32,031 bases of DNA, taken from positions 1 to 32,031 of the forward strand of contig DGYN01000034.1 in the NCBI GenBank assembly GCA_002398405.1, in the 5' to 3' direction. The notes below the pieces were generated by a model, which saw only the letters and a program-made list of their open reading frames with translations, made no database searches and was not told the DNA's origin. This stretch comes from Caulobacteraceae bacterium UBA5005. Lineage in GTDB: Bacteria; Pseudomonadota; Alphaproteobacteria; Caulobacterales; Caulobacteraceae. Positions 25,357-32,031 of the stretch are shown here, one piece after another; positions within the stretch are counted from its first letter, which is position 1; each line of letters opens with the position of its first letter. The translations under genes and the position numbers were made by a program.

Positions 25357-26271
25357 ATGCGCGCGCGTTCAATCCTGTTGGTTTCCAGTCTTGCCCTCCT
25401 GAGCCTTACGAGCATCGCGGCGGCCAATCCGCCCGCGCCTGTGGGCGGCGGCGGGCCCTCGGCCAGTGCGCCGGCCTATGATCCGACCGCCGACTACAAG
25501 GCCGGCATCGACGCCATGCTGAAGAACGACTATCGCGCCGCGAACCGGCACTTCGACAACGTGCTCAACGCCCTGCCCAGGGATTCCAACGTCCTTCTGC
25601 TGTCCGGCCTGGCCAAGGCCGGCGCCAACGATATGCGCGGCGCGCAAAGGGCCTATGAGCGGTCGGTCCGGGCCGACCAGAAGAACGTCGACGCCCGGCG
25701 GGAACTGGGCCTGCTCTACGCCAAGAACGGCGACGCCAAAAAGGCGGGCCAGGAACTGGCGGCGCTCAAGACCCAACTGACCGCCTGCAACAGCGCCTGC
25801 CCCAACGCCGACAAGCTCAAGGTTGCGGTGAACGCCCTGGAGACCGCCATCGCCACGCCCAAGCCGGCGGCGGCAGCGCCGTCCTCGATGATCTTCGCCA
25901 ACGCCAAGACCGGGGACGCCTCCTATCTGACCGCCATCGGCCTGGTGAACACCCACCGCTACGAAGAGGCGATCGCTCAGCTGAAGACCGCCGAACTGGC
26001 CTTTGGGCCGCATCCCGACGTCCTGACCTATCTGGGCTTTTCGAACCGCAAGCTCGGCCGCCTCGATGAGGCGGAGCGTTATTATCAGGCGGCGCTCAAG
26101 GTCGCGCCCGAGCACAAGGGTGCGACGGAATACTACGGCGAGCTGAAGATCGAGCGCGGCGACCTGGCGGGGGCCAAACAGATGCTGGCGCGCCTTACCG
26201 AGATCTGCGCCTTCGGCTGCGCCGAGGAACAGGAGCTGCGCCGTTGGCTGGACGCCGCCGAGCGCTCCTAG
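25357..26271 (+). CDS. secreted TPR-repeat protein
   Basis: 304 residues with a Sec signal peptide (MRARSILLVSSLALLSLTSIAAAN, cleavage after AAA). TPR units include ADYKAGIDAMLKNDYRAANRHFDNVLNALP, ARRELGLLYAKNGDAKKAGQEL and two C-terminal repeats (YLTAIGLVNTHRYEEAIAQLKTAE, DVLTYLGFSNRKLGRLDEAERYYQAALKVAPEHKGATEYYGELKIERGD in part). Two Cys pairs, CNSAC and CAFGC, could form short disulfides in the periplasm. The ATG at 25357 follows GAAGGGAGAAG; the open frame from 25237 is not used. It overlaps the cytochrome gene by 28 bases, so the products probably work together in the periplasm. Function unknown. Confidence 0.8.
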   Translation: MRARSILLVSSLALLSLTSIAAANPPAPVGGGGPSASAPAYDPTADYKAGIDAMLKNDYRAANRHFDNVLNALPRDSNVLLLSGLAKAGANDMRGAQRAYERSVRADQKNVDARRELGLLYAKNGDAKKAGQELAALKTQLTACNSACPNADKLKVAVNALETAIATPKPAAAAPSSMIFANAKTGDASYLTAIGLVNTHRYEEAIAQLKTAELAFGPHPDVLTYLGFSNRKLGRLDEAERYYQAALKVAPEHKGATEYYGELKIERGDLAGAKQMLARLTEICAFGCAEEQELRRWLDAAERS

Positions 26272-27158
26272 GCGGTCTGGCTTTCGCGGGTCTGGCGAGC
26301 TTGGCCTTCGCGGCGGAGCTGCCAATCCGCGCTGCCCGCTGGATCAAGGGCGCCGACCCGGTCGCCACCCTTACCACCGCGCCGCCTGAGTGCCTCCGCC
26401 AGCCCCTGGACGGCAAGGCCCGCCAGTCCATCGAGATCGGCCGCGCAGTCTTCCGCTCCCCGACCTTGCTCGGCGGCCAGGCCGCGCGGGCGGGGGTGAG
26501 TTGCGAAAGCTGCCATCGTAGCGGCCGCGGCAATCCCGCCTTTTCCTTTCCCGGACTCTCCGGCGAACCCGGTACGGCGGACGTGACCTCGGCCCTGTTC
26601 TCCAGCTTTCGCGATGATGGGGTCTTCAATCCAAAGCCCATCCCGGACCTGGCCGCGCCCAAGGAAGCGCGCGCCGATATGGAGGGCTTCCTGCATGGAC
26701 TGGTGGTCGAGGAATTCAACGGCGTCCCGCCCCCGCCGGAGGTGATGCAGGGTCTTGCCGACTACGTCCGCGCCATTGACCCGAAGGTTTGCCCGCCGGT
26801 GACCTCGCGCCCGGTCACCCTGCGGCGCGGCCTGGAGGACGCCCGCCGGGCCGTGGACGCGGCGCGCGCTGCTCAGAACAGCCAGGTCGCCGTCATCCTC
26901 ATCCAGGCCGCCCGAAGCATGTTGGGCGAGGTCGACGAGCGCTATGCCGGCAACGACCCGGCGCGGGCGCTCATCCGCCAGTCCTCCCGCGACCTCGCCA
27001 TCGTCGAGAGCGAAATCCGCGCCGGCCGGCCGGGGGCGAAGGACGGCCTTGTCCTGTGGCTGGCCCGGTCCGCGACCCTGGAGACGACCCTGGCGAGGAC
27101 CGAGAACCGGTCGCTGTACGATCCCGCGACGGTGCAGGCGGCGCTCGACCGCCCCTAG
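26244..27158 (+). CDS. periplasmic mono-heme cytochrome c-type protein
   Basis: 304 residues from TTG 26244, inside the end of the TPR gene. This start supplies a full signal peptide (MAGRRRALLGGLAFAGLASL, cleavage about 23), which starts further downstream would lose. One heme site CESCH (87-91) in a context (IGRAVFRSPTLLGGQAARAGVSCESCHRSG in parts) like the N-terminal half of di-heme cytochrome c peroxidases, but the second CxxCH is absent. The C-terminal half is helical and unrecognised (RRAVDAARAAQNSQVAVILI...). Heme would be attached by the Ccm system encoded in this window. The stop overlaps pepN by four bases (CTAG, 27155-27158). Confidence 0.75.
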   Translation: MAGRRRALLGGLAFAGLASLAFAAELPIRAARWIKGADPVATLTTAPPECLRQPLDGKARQSIEIGRAVFRSPTLLGGQAARAGVSCESCHRSGRGNPAFSFPGLSGEPGTADVTSALFSSFRDDGVFNPKPIPDLAAPKEARADMEGFLHGLVVEEFNGVPPPPEVMQGLADYVRAIDPKVCPPVTSRPVTLRRGLEDARRAVDAARAAQNSQVAVILIQAARSMLGEVDERYAGNDPARALIRQSSRDLAIVESEIRAGRPGAKDGLVLWLARSATLETTLARTENRSLYDPATVQAALDRP

Positions 27159-29731
27159 TCCTTGGCCTTGGCCGCCAGTTCCAGGACGTTCTTCGAAATC
27201 CCCTCGTGCCCGGCGATGCGCTCCAGCTCCGCGCGCATCATGGCGCCGAGCTCCGGCTTATAGCGTTTCCAGCCGCCCAGCGGGTCGACCAGCCGTGCAG
27301 CCGTCATCGGGTTGAACGGGTCCACCGCCAGGATCTGGTCCGCCAGGAAGCGATAGCCGGCGCCGCTCGGATCATGGAAGCGCACGGGATTGGCTGTGGC
27401 GAAGGCGCCGACCAGGGAGCGCAGGCGGTTGGGGTTCTTCTGGTCGAAGGCGGGATGGGCGGTGAGGCCAAGGACGCGGCCAAGCGCATCGGCCGCCGGA
27501 CTCTGGGCCTGGATGGAGAACCATTTGTCGACCACCAGGGGTTCATCCCGCCACTTGTCGTAGAAGTGCTCCAGGGCCTCGTCGAAGGCCGTTCCGCCCA
27601 CCTGCATCAGGGCGGCCAGGCCCCCCATGGCGTCGGTCATGTTCCCGGCGGCCAGGTAGTGGCCCTTGGCCCGCTCGATGTTGTCGGCGTGGGGATCGGC
27701 GACCAGCATGCCGATGGCGGCGTTGCGCAGCGCCCGGCGGCCCGCGGCCTCGGCGGCGGCCGAAAACTCGCCGGCCTCCTGCAGCGAGGTGTGCAGGTCC
27801 TGGAGGATGGCTTCCAGATGGATGGCGATGCGGGCGCGAAGGGCGTTGCGCGCCTCATGCAAGGCGGCGGGATCGGCCGGGACCTGGGCCATGGAGAGGT
27901 CCTGCTCAGTCGGCAGGCCCAGCAGCAAAGCCCTAAAGGCGGGCTCGGCGTCCTCGTCGGTCAGGGCCCGCCCCAATGCGTCGGCGAACCGCGCCTCGCC
28001 CAGCTCATCGGGGCGGCCGCCCGCGCGGCCCAGGATCAGGCCCCTGGCCAGGGCCTGCCCCGCTTCCCAGCGGTTGAAGAGGTCGTCGTCGTGGGCCAGC
28101 AGCACATAGGCGTCCACCGGCCGCGCATTGGTGGTCAGGACGACCGGCGCCGAAAATCCGCGCAGGGCCGAGAGCACCGGGTGGCGGGCGATGCCGTTGA
28201 TCTGCACCGTGGCCTTGGCCTCTTCCAGGACGATGAGCTGCTCCGCCTGAGTGACGCCGTCGTCGTCGAGGACGCCCAAGGCGACCGGGATGGGAAGGGG
28301 CGGCTTTTTTTCACCCGCCGTCGATTGCTCAAGGGTGAGGGTGAGGGCCTTGGCCTCCTCATCCCATTCGCTCTCGATATGGACATTGGGGGTGCCGGCC
28401 TGTTCGTACCAGCGGAAGAAGCTCGTCAGGTCACGGCCGGACGCGGCGGCGAAACAGTCGATGAAGGCCTCGACCGTGGTGGCCTGGCCGTCCCAGCGTT
28501 CGAAATAGAGGTCGGTCCCGGCGCGGAAGGCGTCATCGCCCACCAGGATCTTGAGCATACGGATAATCTCCGCGCCCTTCTCGTAGATGGTCGCGGTGTA
28601 GAAGTTCTCGATCTTCATATAGCTGGCCGGCCGCACGGGATGGGCCAGCGGGCCCGCGTCCTCGGGGAACTGCCGGGCGCGCAGCTGTTTGACTTCCTTG
28701 ATGCGCTGCACCGCGTGGCCGCGCATGTCGGCGGAAAACCCCTGGTCGCGGAAGACCGTGAAGCCCTCCTTCAGGCACAGCTGGAACCAGTCGCGGCAGG
28801 TGATGCGGTTGCCGGTCCAGTTGTGGAAATACTCGTGGGCGATGACCCCCTCGATCCGCTCGTAGTCGAAGTCGGTGGCGGTGGTCGGGTCGGCCAGCAG
28901 CAGGGAGGAGTTGAAGACGTTGAGGCCCTTGTTCTCCATGGCCCCGAAGTTGAAGTCGCGCACCGCGACAATCATGAAGAGGTCCAGGTCGTACTCGCGC
29001 CCGTAGGCCTCCTCGTCCCATTTCATCGAGCGCCGCAGGGAGTCCATGGCGTAGGCCGCGCGATGGGCCATGCCGGTGTCGACATAGATCTTCAGCGCAA
29101 TGGTGCGCCCGGTCATGGTGACAAAGCTGTCCTCCAGCACGTCCAGCTCACCGCCGACCAGGGCGAAGAGGTAGCAGGGCTTGGGGAAGGGATCCTCCCA
29201 CACCGCAAAGTGGCGGCCGGGGGCGGCCTGGCCGGCCTCGATCAGGTTGCCGTTGGAGAGCAGATGCTGGAATTCCTTGGCCGCCTCGACCCGCACGGTG
29301 AAGCGGGAAAGGATGTCCGGCCGGTCCGGGAAATAGGTGATCTTGCGGAAGCCCTCGGCCTCGCATTGGGTGCAGAACCGGCCGCCGGACATATAGAGGC
29401 CTTCCAGCGCCTTGTTGTTCTCCGGATCGATCTCGACCTCGGTCTCCACGGTGAAGGCGTCGGGGACGTCGGGAAGCGTCAGGCTTTCCTCGGTCCACTG
29501 ATACTGGTTCGCGGCCCGCCGCTCGCCGTCGACGGCGACCGACAGCAGGCGCAGGCGCACCCCGTCGAGAACCAGAGCGTCCTTATGATCACCGTTCCGC
29601 CGCACAGTGAGCGTCGCCTTCACCCGCGTGGCGTTCGGGTCCAGGCTGAAGTCGAGTTTGACCTGATCGATCAGGAAGGACGGGGCGCGATAGTCGGAGA
29701 GCCGTATCGGCTGGGGAGTGTCGGTACGCAT
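27155..29731 (-). CDS. pepN: aminopeptidase N (M1 family)
   Basis: 858 residues, the size of bacterial PepN. Zinc metallopeptidase that removes N-terminal residues from peptides in the cytoplasm. Visible are the substrate-binding GAMEN (263-267), the zinc site HEYFH (299-303) with third ligand Glu322 in KEGFTVFRDQ, the catalytic Tyr region (FYTATIYEKGAEI), the DUF3458-type Ig-like domain (WYEQAGTPNV...) and the helical C-terminal domain. ATG at 29731; no signal peptide. It is preceded by a 169-base palindromic element and lies downstream of the carboxylesterase gene on the same strand. Confidence 0.95.
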   Translation of the reverse strand: MRTDTPQPIRLSDYRAPSFLIDQVKLDFSLDPNATRVKATLTVRRNGDHKDALVLDGVRLRLLSVAVDGERRAANQYQWTEESLTLPDVPDAFTVETEVEIDPENNKALEGLYMSGGRFCTQCEAEGFRKITYFPDRPDILSRFTVRVEAAKEFQHLLSNGNLIEAGQAAPGRHFAVWEDPFPKPCYLFALVGGELDVLEDSFVTMTGRTIALKIYVDTGMAHRAAYAMDSLRRSMKWDEEAYGREYDLDLFMIVAVRDFNFGAMENKGLNVFNSSLLLADPTTATDFDYERIEGVIAHEYFHNWTGNRITCRDWFQLCLKEGFTVFRDQGFSADMRGHAVQRIKEVKQLRARQFPEDAGPLAHPVRPASYMKIENFYTATIYEKGAEIIRMLKILVGDDAFRAGTDLYFERWDGQATTVEAFIDCFAAASGRDLTSFFRWYEQAGTPNVHIESEWDEEAKALTLTLEQSTAGEKKPPLPIPVALGVLDDDGVTQAEQLIVLEEAKATVQINGIARHPVLSALRGFSAPVVLTTNARPVDAYVLLAHDDDLFNRWEAGQALARGLILGRAGGRPDELGEARFADALGRALTDEDAEPAFRALLLGLPTEQDLSMAQVPADPAALHEARNALRARIAIHLEAILQDLHTSLQEAGEFSAAAEAAGRRALRNAAIGMLVADPHADNIERAKGHYLAAGNMTDAMGGLAALMQVGGTAFDEALEHFYDKWRDEPLVVDKWFSIQAQSPAADALGRVLGLTAHPAFDQKNPNRLRSLVGAFATANPVRFHDPSGAGYRFLADQILAVDPFNPMTAARLVDPLGGWKRYKPELGAMMRAELERIAGHEGISKNVLELAAKAKD

Positions 29732-29786
29732 GGCCCGAACCTAGTCGCAGCAAAGGGGCGCGTCGAGGCGAACAGAACGCGGAAGT

Positions 29787-29955
29787 CCTAAATCCTCACC
29801 CGTAGGGGGAGGGGGACCGCGAAGCGGTGGAGGGGGTCCTAACTCGGGCGCGCCTGTCCAAAGGCTAAAGTGGTAGCCTCCCAACGCCTCAGGCGCGCAG
29901 AACCCCCTCCACCATCTTCGATGGTCCCCCTCCCCCTGCGGTGGAGGATTTTAGG
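29787..29955. mobile_element. 169-base nested palindrome, REP doublet/MITE-like element
   Basis: Left arm 29787-29840 and right arm 29900-29955 are imperfect inverted copies (CCTAAATCC... and ...GGATTTTAGG at the ends, AGGGGGAGGGGGACC cores). Inside are two further nested pairs sharing the same centre near 29871: GCGCGCCTG (29848-29856) with CAGGCGCGC (29890-29898), and AGGCTA (29862-29867) with TAGCCT (29874-29879). Each arm also holds its own hairpin: ACCGC-GAA-GCGGT at 29816-29828 and ACCATC-TTC-GATGGT at 29911-29925. No open frame of note and no clear target-site duplication. Confidence 0.75.
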
Positions 29956-29964
29956 TGACCCGCC

Positions 29965-31581
29965 CTACGCCACCCGCCCGTTCGAATTCTGCTGCGAGCC
30001 AAACGCCAGCATGGTTTTGCGCTGTTCGCCGCGGGGATCGTTTTCGATGCGGCTGACGGTGTTGATCATCATGGTCGGCCGGTTTTGGGTGTTGTAGGGC
30101 GTCCAGGCCGGGACGCCGGGCGCGGTCGGAACTCCGTTGCGCGCCATATTGGCCCAGAGCGCCGAGACCTGATCGGCCAGGCGTTGTGACGCCAGCGTCA
30201 CCGGCCCGGCGATGGTCGCCCCCTTGGCCAGGCTGTCGAACACGAAGGGGATTTCCACCGCGTGGGGGGCGAAGAACCGGCCGCCGTCCACCGGCGTCTC
30301 CCAGTCGAAGCTGTAGTAATAGGTCTTGGCCGCCGACTGCTCGGCGCGCAGCGAGGCCATGATGGTCGAGTCGAGGAAATAGCCCCGGTCGGTGGCCGCC
30401 ATATAGACGATCTCGGCGTTGGAGCTCCTGGGATAGAGCCGCCTGTACATGGCGAGCAAATTGGCCCCCTGGCCGCGCTGCACATTGTCGAGCCGGGTCA
30501 GAAGCTGAGCCTCGGTCAGCCGGTCCATGGCCCCGTCCGCGCCCATGAAGCCCGACTGCTCCGTGCGGCACGTGCCGATCATAATCGGGATATTGCTCGA
30601 CATCGCCGGGACGCGCCCGTCAGCCGGATGAGCGGGCAGGCTCGGCGATCCGGCGACCGGCATCCACTGGCCGCGCGCCGCCGCGCCCTGGACCTTCTGA
30701 ATGTCGAGGAGGGGGATCTGCTGCAGCTTGTCGACGTCGGCCGGGGCGATGTTCAGCGCCGCCAACAGGCGCCGCGCCTTGGCTTCGCCGCTCTCAGGCG
30801 TGTCGACACGGATCTGGGCGCCGGACTGCACCACGGCGCTGGAATAGAGCCCCTGGGCCGGGGTGGTCGACAGCACCATGGACGTCTTGCGACCGCCGCC
30901 GGACTGGCCGTGGACCATGACGCGGGCGGGGTCGCCGCCGAACCGGCCGATGTTCTCCTTCACCCATTTCAGGGCGTGGATGCAGTCGAGCGTGCCGGTG
31001 TTGGAGCTGTCGGCGTACTTCGGGCTGAAGGCCCCCAGGTGCGCATAGCCGAAGACGTTCAGGCGGTGGTTGATGGTCACCACCACCACGTCCTGCTTCT
31101 TGGCGACATTGGTCCCGTCGTACCAGGGCGAGGAGCCCGAGCCGGTGGAAAACCCGCCGCCGTGGATCCAGAACATCACCGGGCGCTTCCTGTTGTCGAG
31201 CGCCGGGGTCCAGACGTTGAGGATCAGGCAGTCCTCGCTCTGCGCCTCGGCGCGGCCCGCATAGAGGCGGGTGTAGCCGTCCGGGGACCTCAGCGGTTCC
31301 TGCTCCTCCGGCCCCGCGCCCTGCGGCGTCTGCGGGCCGTATTCGAAACAGTCCTTCACCCCCGTCCAGGGCTTGGGCGGCTTGGGCGCCATGAAGCGGT
31401 TGGCGCCGGCGGTGGTGTCGCCATAGGGGATGGCCTTGAACACGTGCACGCCATCGCGGCTGATCCCCCGCACCCGGCCGTGCGCCGTCTCGACCACCGG
31501 CCCGGTCTGGGCCCGGCCGATCGCCGGCAGCAGCAGCACCGCGCCGCTCGCCAGCACCAGTCGTCTGGAAAATTCGGCCAT
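29965..31581 (-). CDS. secreted type B carboxylesterase
   Basis: 538 residues. N-terminal SRRLVLASGAVLLLPAIGRAQ resembles a Tat signal (twin Arg, hydrophobic core, cleavage after GRA), so export is likely. Alpha/beta-hydrolase of the carboxylesterase/cholinesterase type: oxyanion HGGG (140-143), EDCLILNVWTP, nucleophile Ser227 in GQSGGG (family usually GESAGG), acid probably Glu341 (CRTEQSGF) and His440 (FFAPHAVEIPF). The substrate is unknown; an ester drug, aryl ester or natural ester are all possible. Start ATG 31581 with GGGGAT upstream; an inverted repeat abuts the start codon. Confidence 0.88.
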   Translation of the reverse strand: MAEFSRRLVLASGAVLLLPAIGRAQTGPVVETAHGRVRGISRDGVHVFKAIPYGDTTAGANRFMAPKPPKPWTGVKDCFEYGPQTPQGAGPEEQEPLRSPDGYTRLYAGRAEAQSEDCLILNVWTPALDNRKRPVMFWIHGGGFSTGSGSSPWYDGTNVAKKQDVVVVTINHRLNVFGYAHLGAFSPKYADSSNTGTLDCIHALKWVKENIGRFGGDPARVMVHGQSGGGRKTSMVLSTTPAQGLYSSAVVQSGAQIRVDTPESGEAKARRLLAALNIAPADVDKLQQIPLLDIQKVQGAAARGQWMPVAGSPSLPAHPADGRVPAMSSNIPIMIGTCRTEQSGFMGADGAMDRLTEAQLLTRLDNVQRGQGANLLAMYRRLYPRSSNAEIVYMAATDRGYFLDSTIMASLRAEQSAAKTYYYSFDWETPVDGGRFFAPHAVEIPFVFDSLAKGATIAGPVTLASQRLADQVSALWANMARNGVPTAPGVPAWTPYNTQNRPTMMINTVSRIENDPRGEQRKTMLAFGSQQNSNGRVA

Positions 31582-31608
31582 GTCCCATCCCCATTTTCTT
31601 GTTGGGAC
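31582..31608 (-). other. inverted repeat occluding the carboxylesterase start region
   Basis: GTCCCA (31582-31587) and TGGGAC (31603-31608) with a 15-base spacer. In the minus-strand message the second arm touches the AUG and the Shine-Dalgarno GGGG lies in the loop. It could be an operator or a weak translational hairpin. Confidence 0.3.
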
Positions 31609-31659
31609 GGAAGATCACCCAGCCAGGGTCTCACTGCAATACAGCTGGACCGCAAACTC

Positions 31660-31688
31660 TTGACGGCCTCGTCCCTTGCAGCGCTAAG
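31660..31688 (+). promoter_or_regulatory. possible housekeeping promoter for the terminal hydrolase gene
   Basis: TTGACG (31660-31665), 17-base spacer, GCTAAG (31683-31688). The -35 is good and the -10 fair. The start would be near 31695, about 22 bases before the ATG, with GGGAGG in between. Confidence 0.35.
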
Positions 31689-31716
31689 TGCCGCAAAACA
31701 AAAAGGGAGGATTTCT

Positions 31717-32031
31717 ATGCGGACGGTGGTGGGACTTTCGGCTCTGGCGGTGCTGGGGCTGACGACAATGGCGACCTCGGCTTCGAGCCAGGCTCAGCCG
31801 AAGACGGTGGCGGGCGCGGCCTGCGGCGCGACCAGCACGGTCGCCGTGCCGGACAATGCGACCGAGCCCAAGAGCGGGCGCAAGTTCGTGCTGCAGTATC
31901 CCTGCGACCTGAAGAAGAACGAGAAGATCACCCTGGTCCTCAACATCCACGGGGCGGGCTCGTCCTCGCAGTACCAGCACCGCTATTTCCCGGCCGGCGA
32001 CTATGCGCAGAAGTACCGCCTGGTGGTCGCC
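31717..32031 (+). CDS. secreted alpha/beta-hydrolase (polyhydroxybutyrate depolymerase/feruloyl esterase-like), 5' part
   Basis: 105 codons are present and the gene runs off the right edge. A signal peptide (MRTVVGLSALAVLGLTTMATSASSQA, cleavage about 26) is followed by a segment with two Cys (AACGATST, QYPCDLK) and the strand-turn ITLVLNIHGAGSSSQY, an oxyanion-hole HGxG motif as in secreted PHB depolymerase/LpqC-type esterases. The catalytic Ser, Asp and His would lie beyond the window. Strong GGGAGG five to ten bases before the ATG. Divergent from the type B carboxylesterase, so two secreted esterases share a 135-base regulatory region. Confidence 0.72.
   Translation, partial: MRTVVGLSALAVLGLTTMATSASSQAQPKTVAGAACGATSTVAVPDNATEPKSGRKFVLQYPCDLKKNEKITLVLNIHGAGSSSQYQHRYFPAGDYAQKYRLVVA

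Noticed and set aside
26789..29791. A 1000-codon open frame on the plus strand across pepN
   Set aside because: It is antisense to a complete aminopeptidase N with intact zinc site and runs out of frame through the cytochrome gene; same composition artefact. The 710-codon frame antisense to pleC (22216-24348) is rejected for the same reason.
29787..29955. Interpreting the palindrome simply as a Rho-independent terminator
   Set aside because: There is no T tract on either strand and the nested, concentric design with terminal inverted repeats fits a REP doublet or MITE-like element better.

Overview
The window is about 68% G+C, gene-dense bacterial DNA and reads as a chromosomal segment of an alphaproteobacterium, most likely Caulobacteraceae (Caulobacter/Phenylobacterium type). 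Pointers are a PleC-like polar kinase, the split ccmIEFH (cycHJKL) cytochrome c maturation operon, a FeuPQ-like two-component system next to degP and glnE, GANTC (CcrM-type) sites upstream of pleC, and alphaproteobacterial RpoH-type and EcfG-type promoter motifs. I place 32 protein genes, two of them cut by the window edges. I see no rRNA, tRNA, CRISPR array, prophage or insertion sequence, and no gene-free stretch over 300 bases.

Layout. 1-2504 (minus): 5' part of an ABC-F ATPase behind a class A penicillin-binding protein. 2549-5163: small accessory genes, namely a YcgN-type Cys-cluster protein, a HigBA-type toxin-antitoxin pair, a DUF3224 protein behind an EcfG-like promoter, a small secreted protein and a DUF805 membrane protein. 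5252-7727 (plus): DnaJ/CbpA-like co-chaperone behind an RpoH-like promoter, two small unknown proteins, aroD. 7776-20451 (plus): a conserved envelope and respiration block with PepSY protein + FeuP/FeuQ-like two-component system (own terminator), an unrecognised 444-residue protein, ccmI-ccmE-ccmF-ccmH (own terminator), degP (RpoH-like promoter) and glnE. 20519-22072 (plus): ECF sigma factor, putative membrane anti-sigma, Spy/CpxP-like periplasmic protein. 22069-25166 (minus): PleC-like kinase and a single-domain response regulator. 25357-27158 (plus): TPR lipoprotein-like/secreted protein overlapping a mono-heme cytochrome c. 27155-31581 (minus): aminopeptidase N and a secreted type B carboxylesterase, separated by a 169-base nested palindrome. 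31717-end (plus): start of a secreted alpha/beta-hydrolase.

Functionally the window is rich in envelope maintenance and stress signalling: peptidoglycan synthesis, periplasmic proteolysis, periplasmic heme attachment, two sensor kinases, one ECF sigma module, and promoter motifs for at least three stress-type regulators. The most unusual sequence-level observations are: a 37-base out-of-frame duplication of the end of the unknown gene in which all five differences, including the stop codon, are synonymous; all four convergent gene junctions overlapping by exactly four bases; a PhoP-style direct repeat placed over what looks like a leaderless start for the PepSY/two-component operon; and three GANTC sites within 40 bases upstream of pleC.
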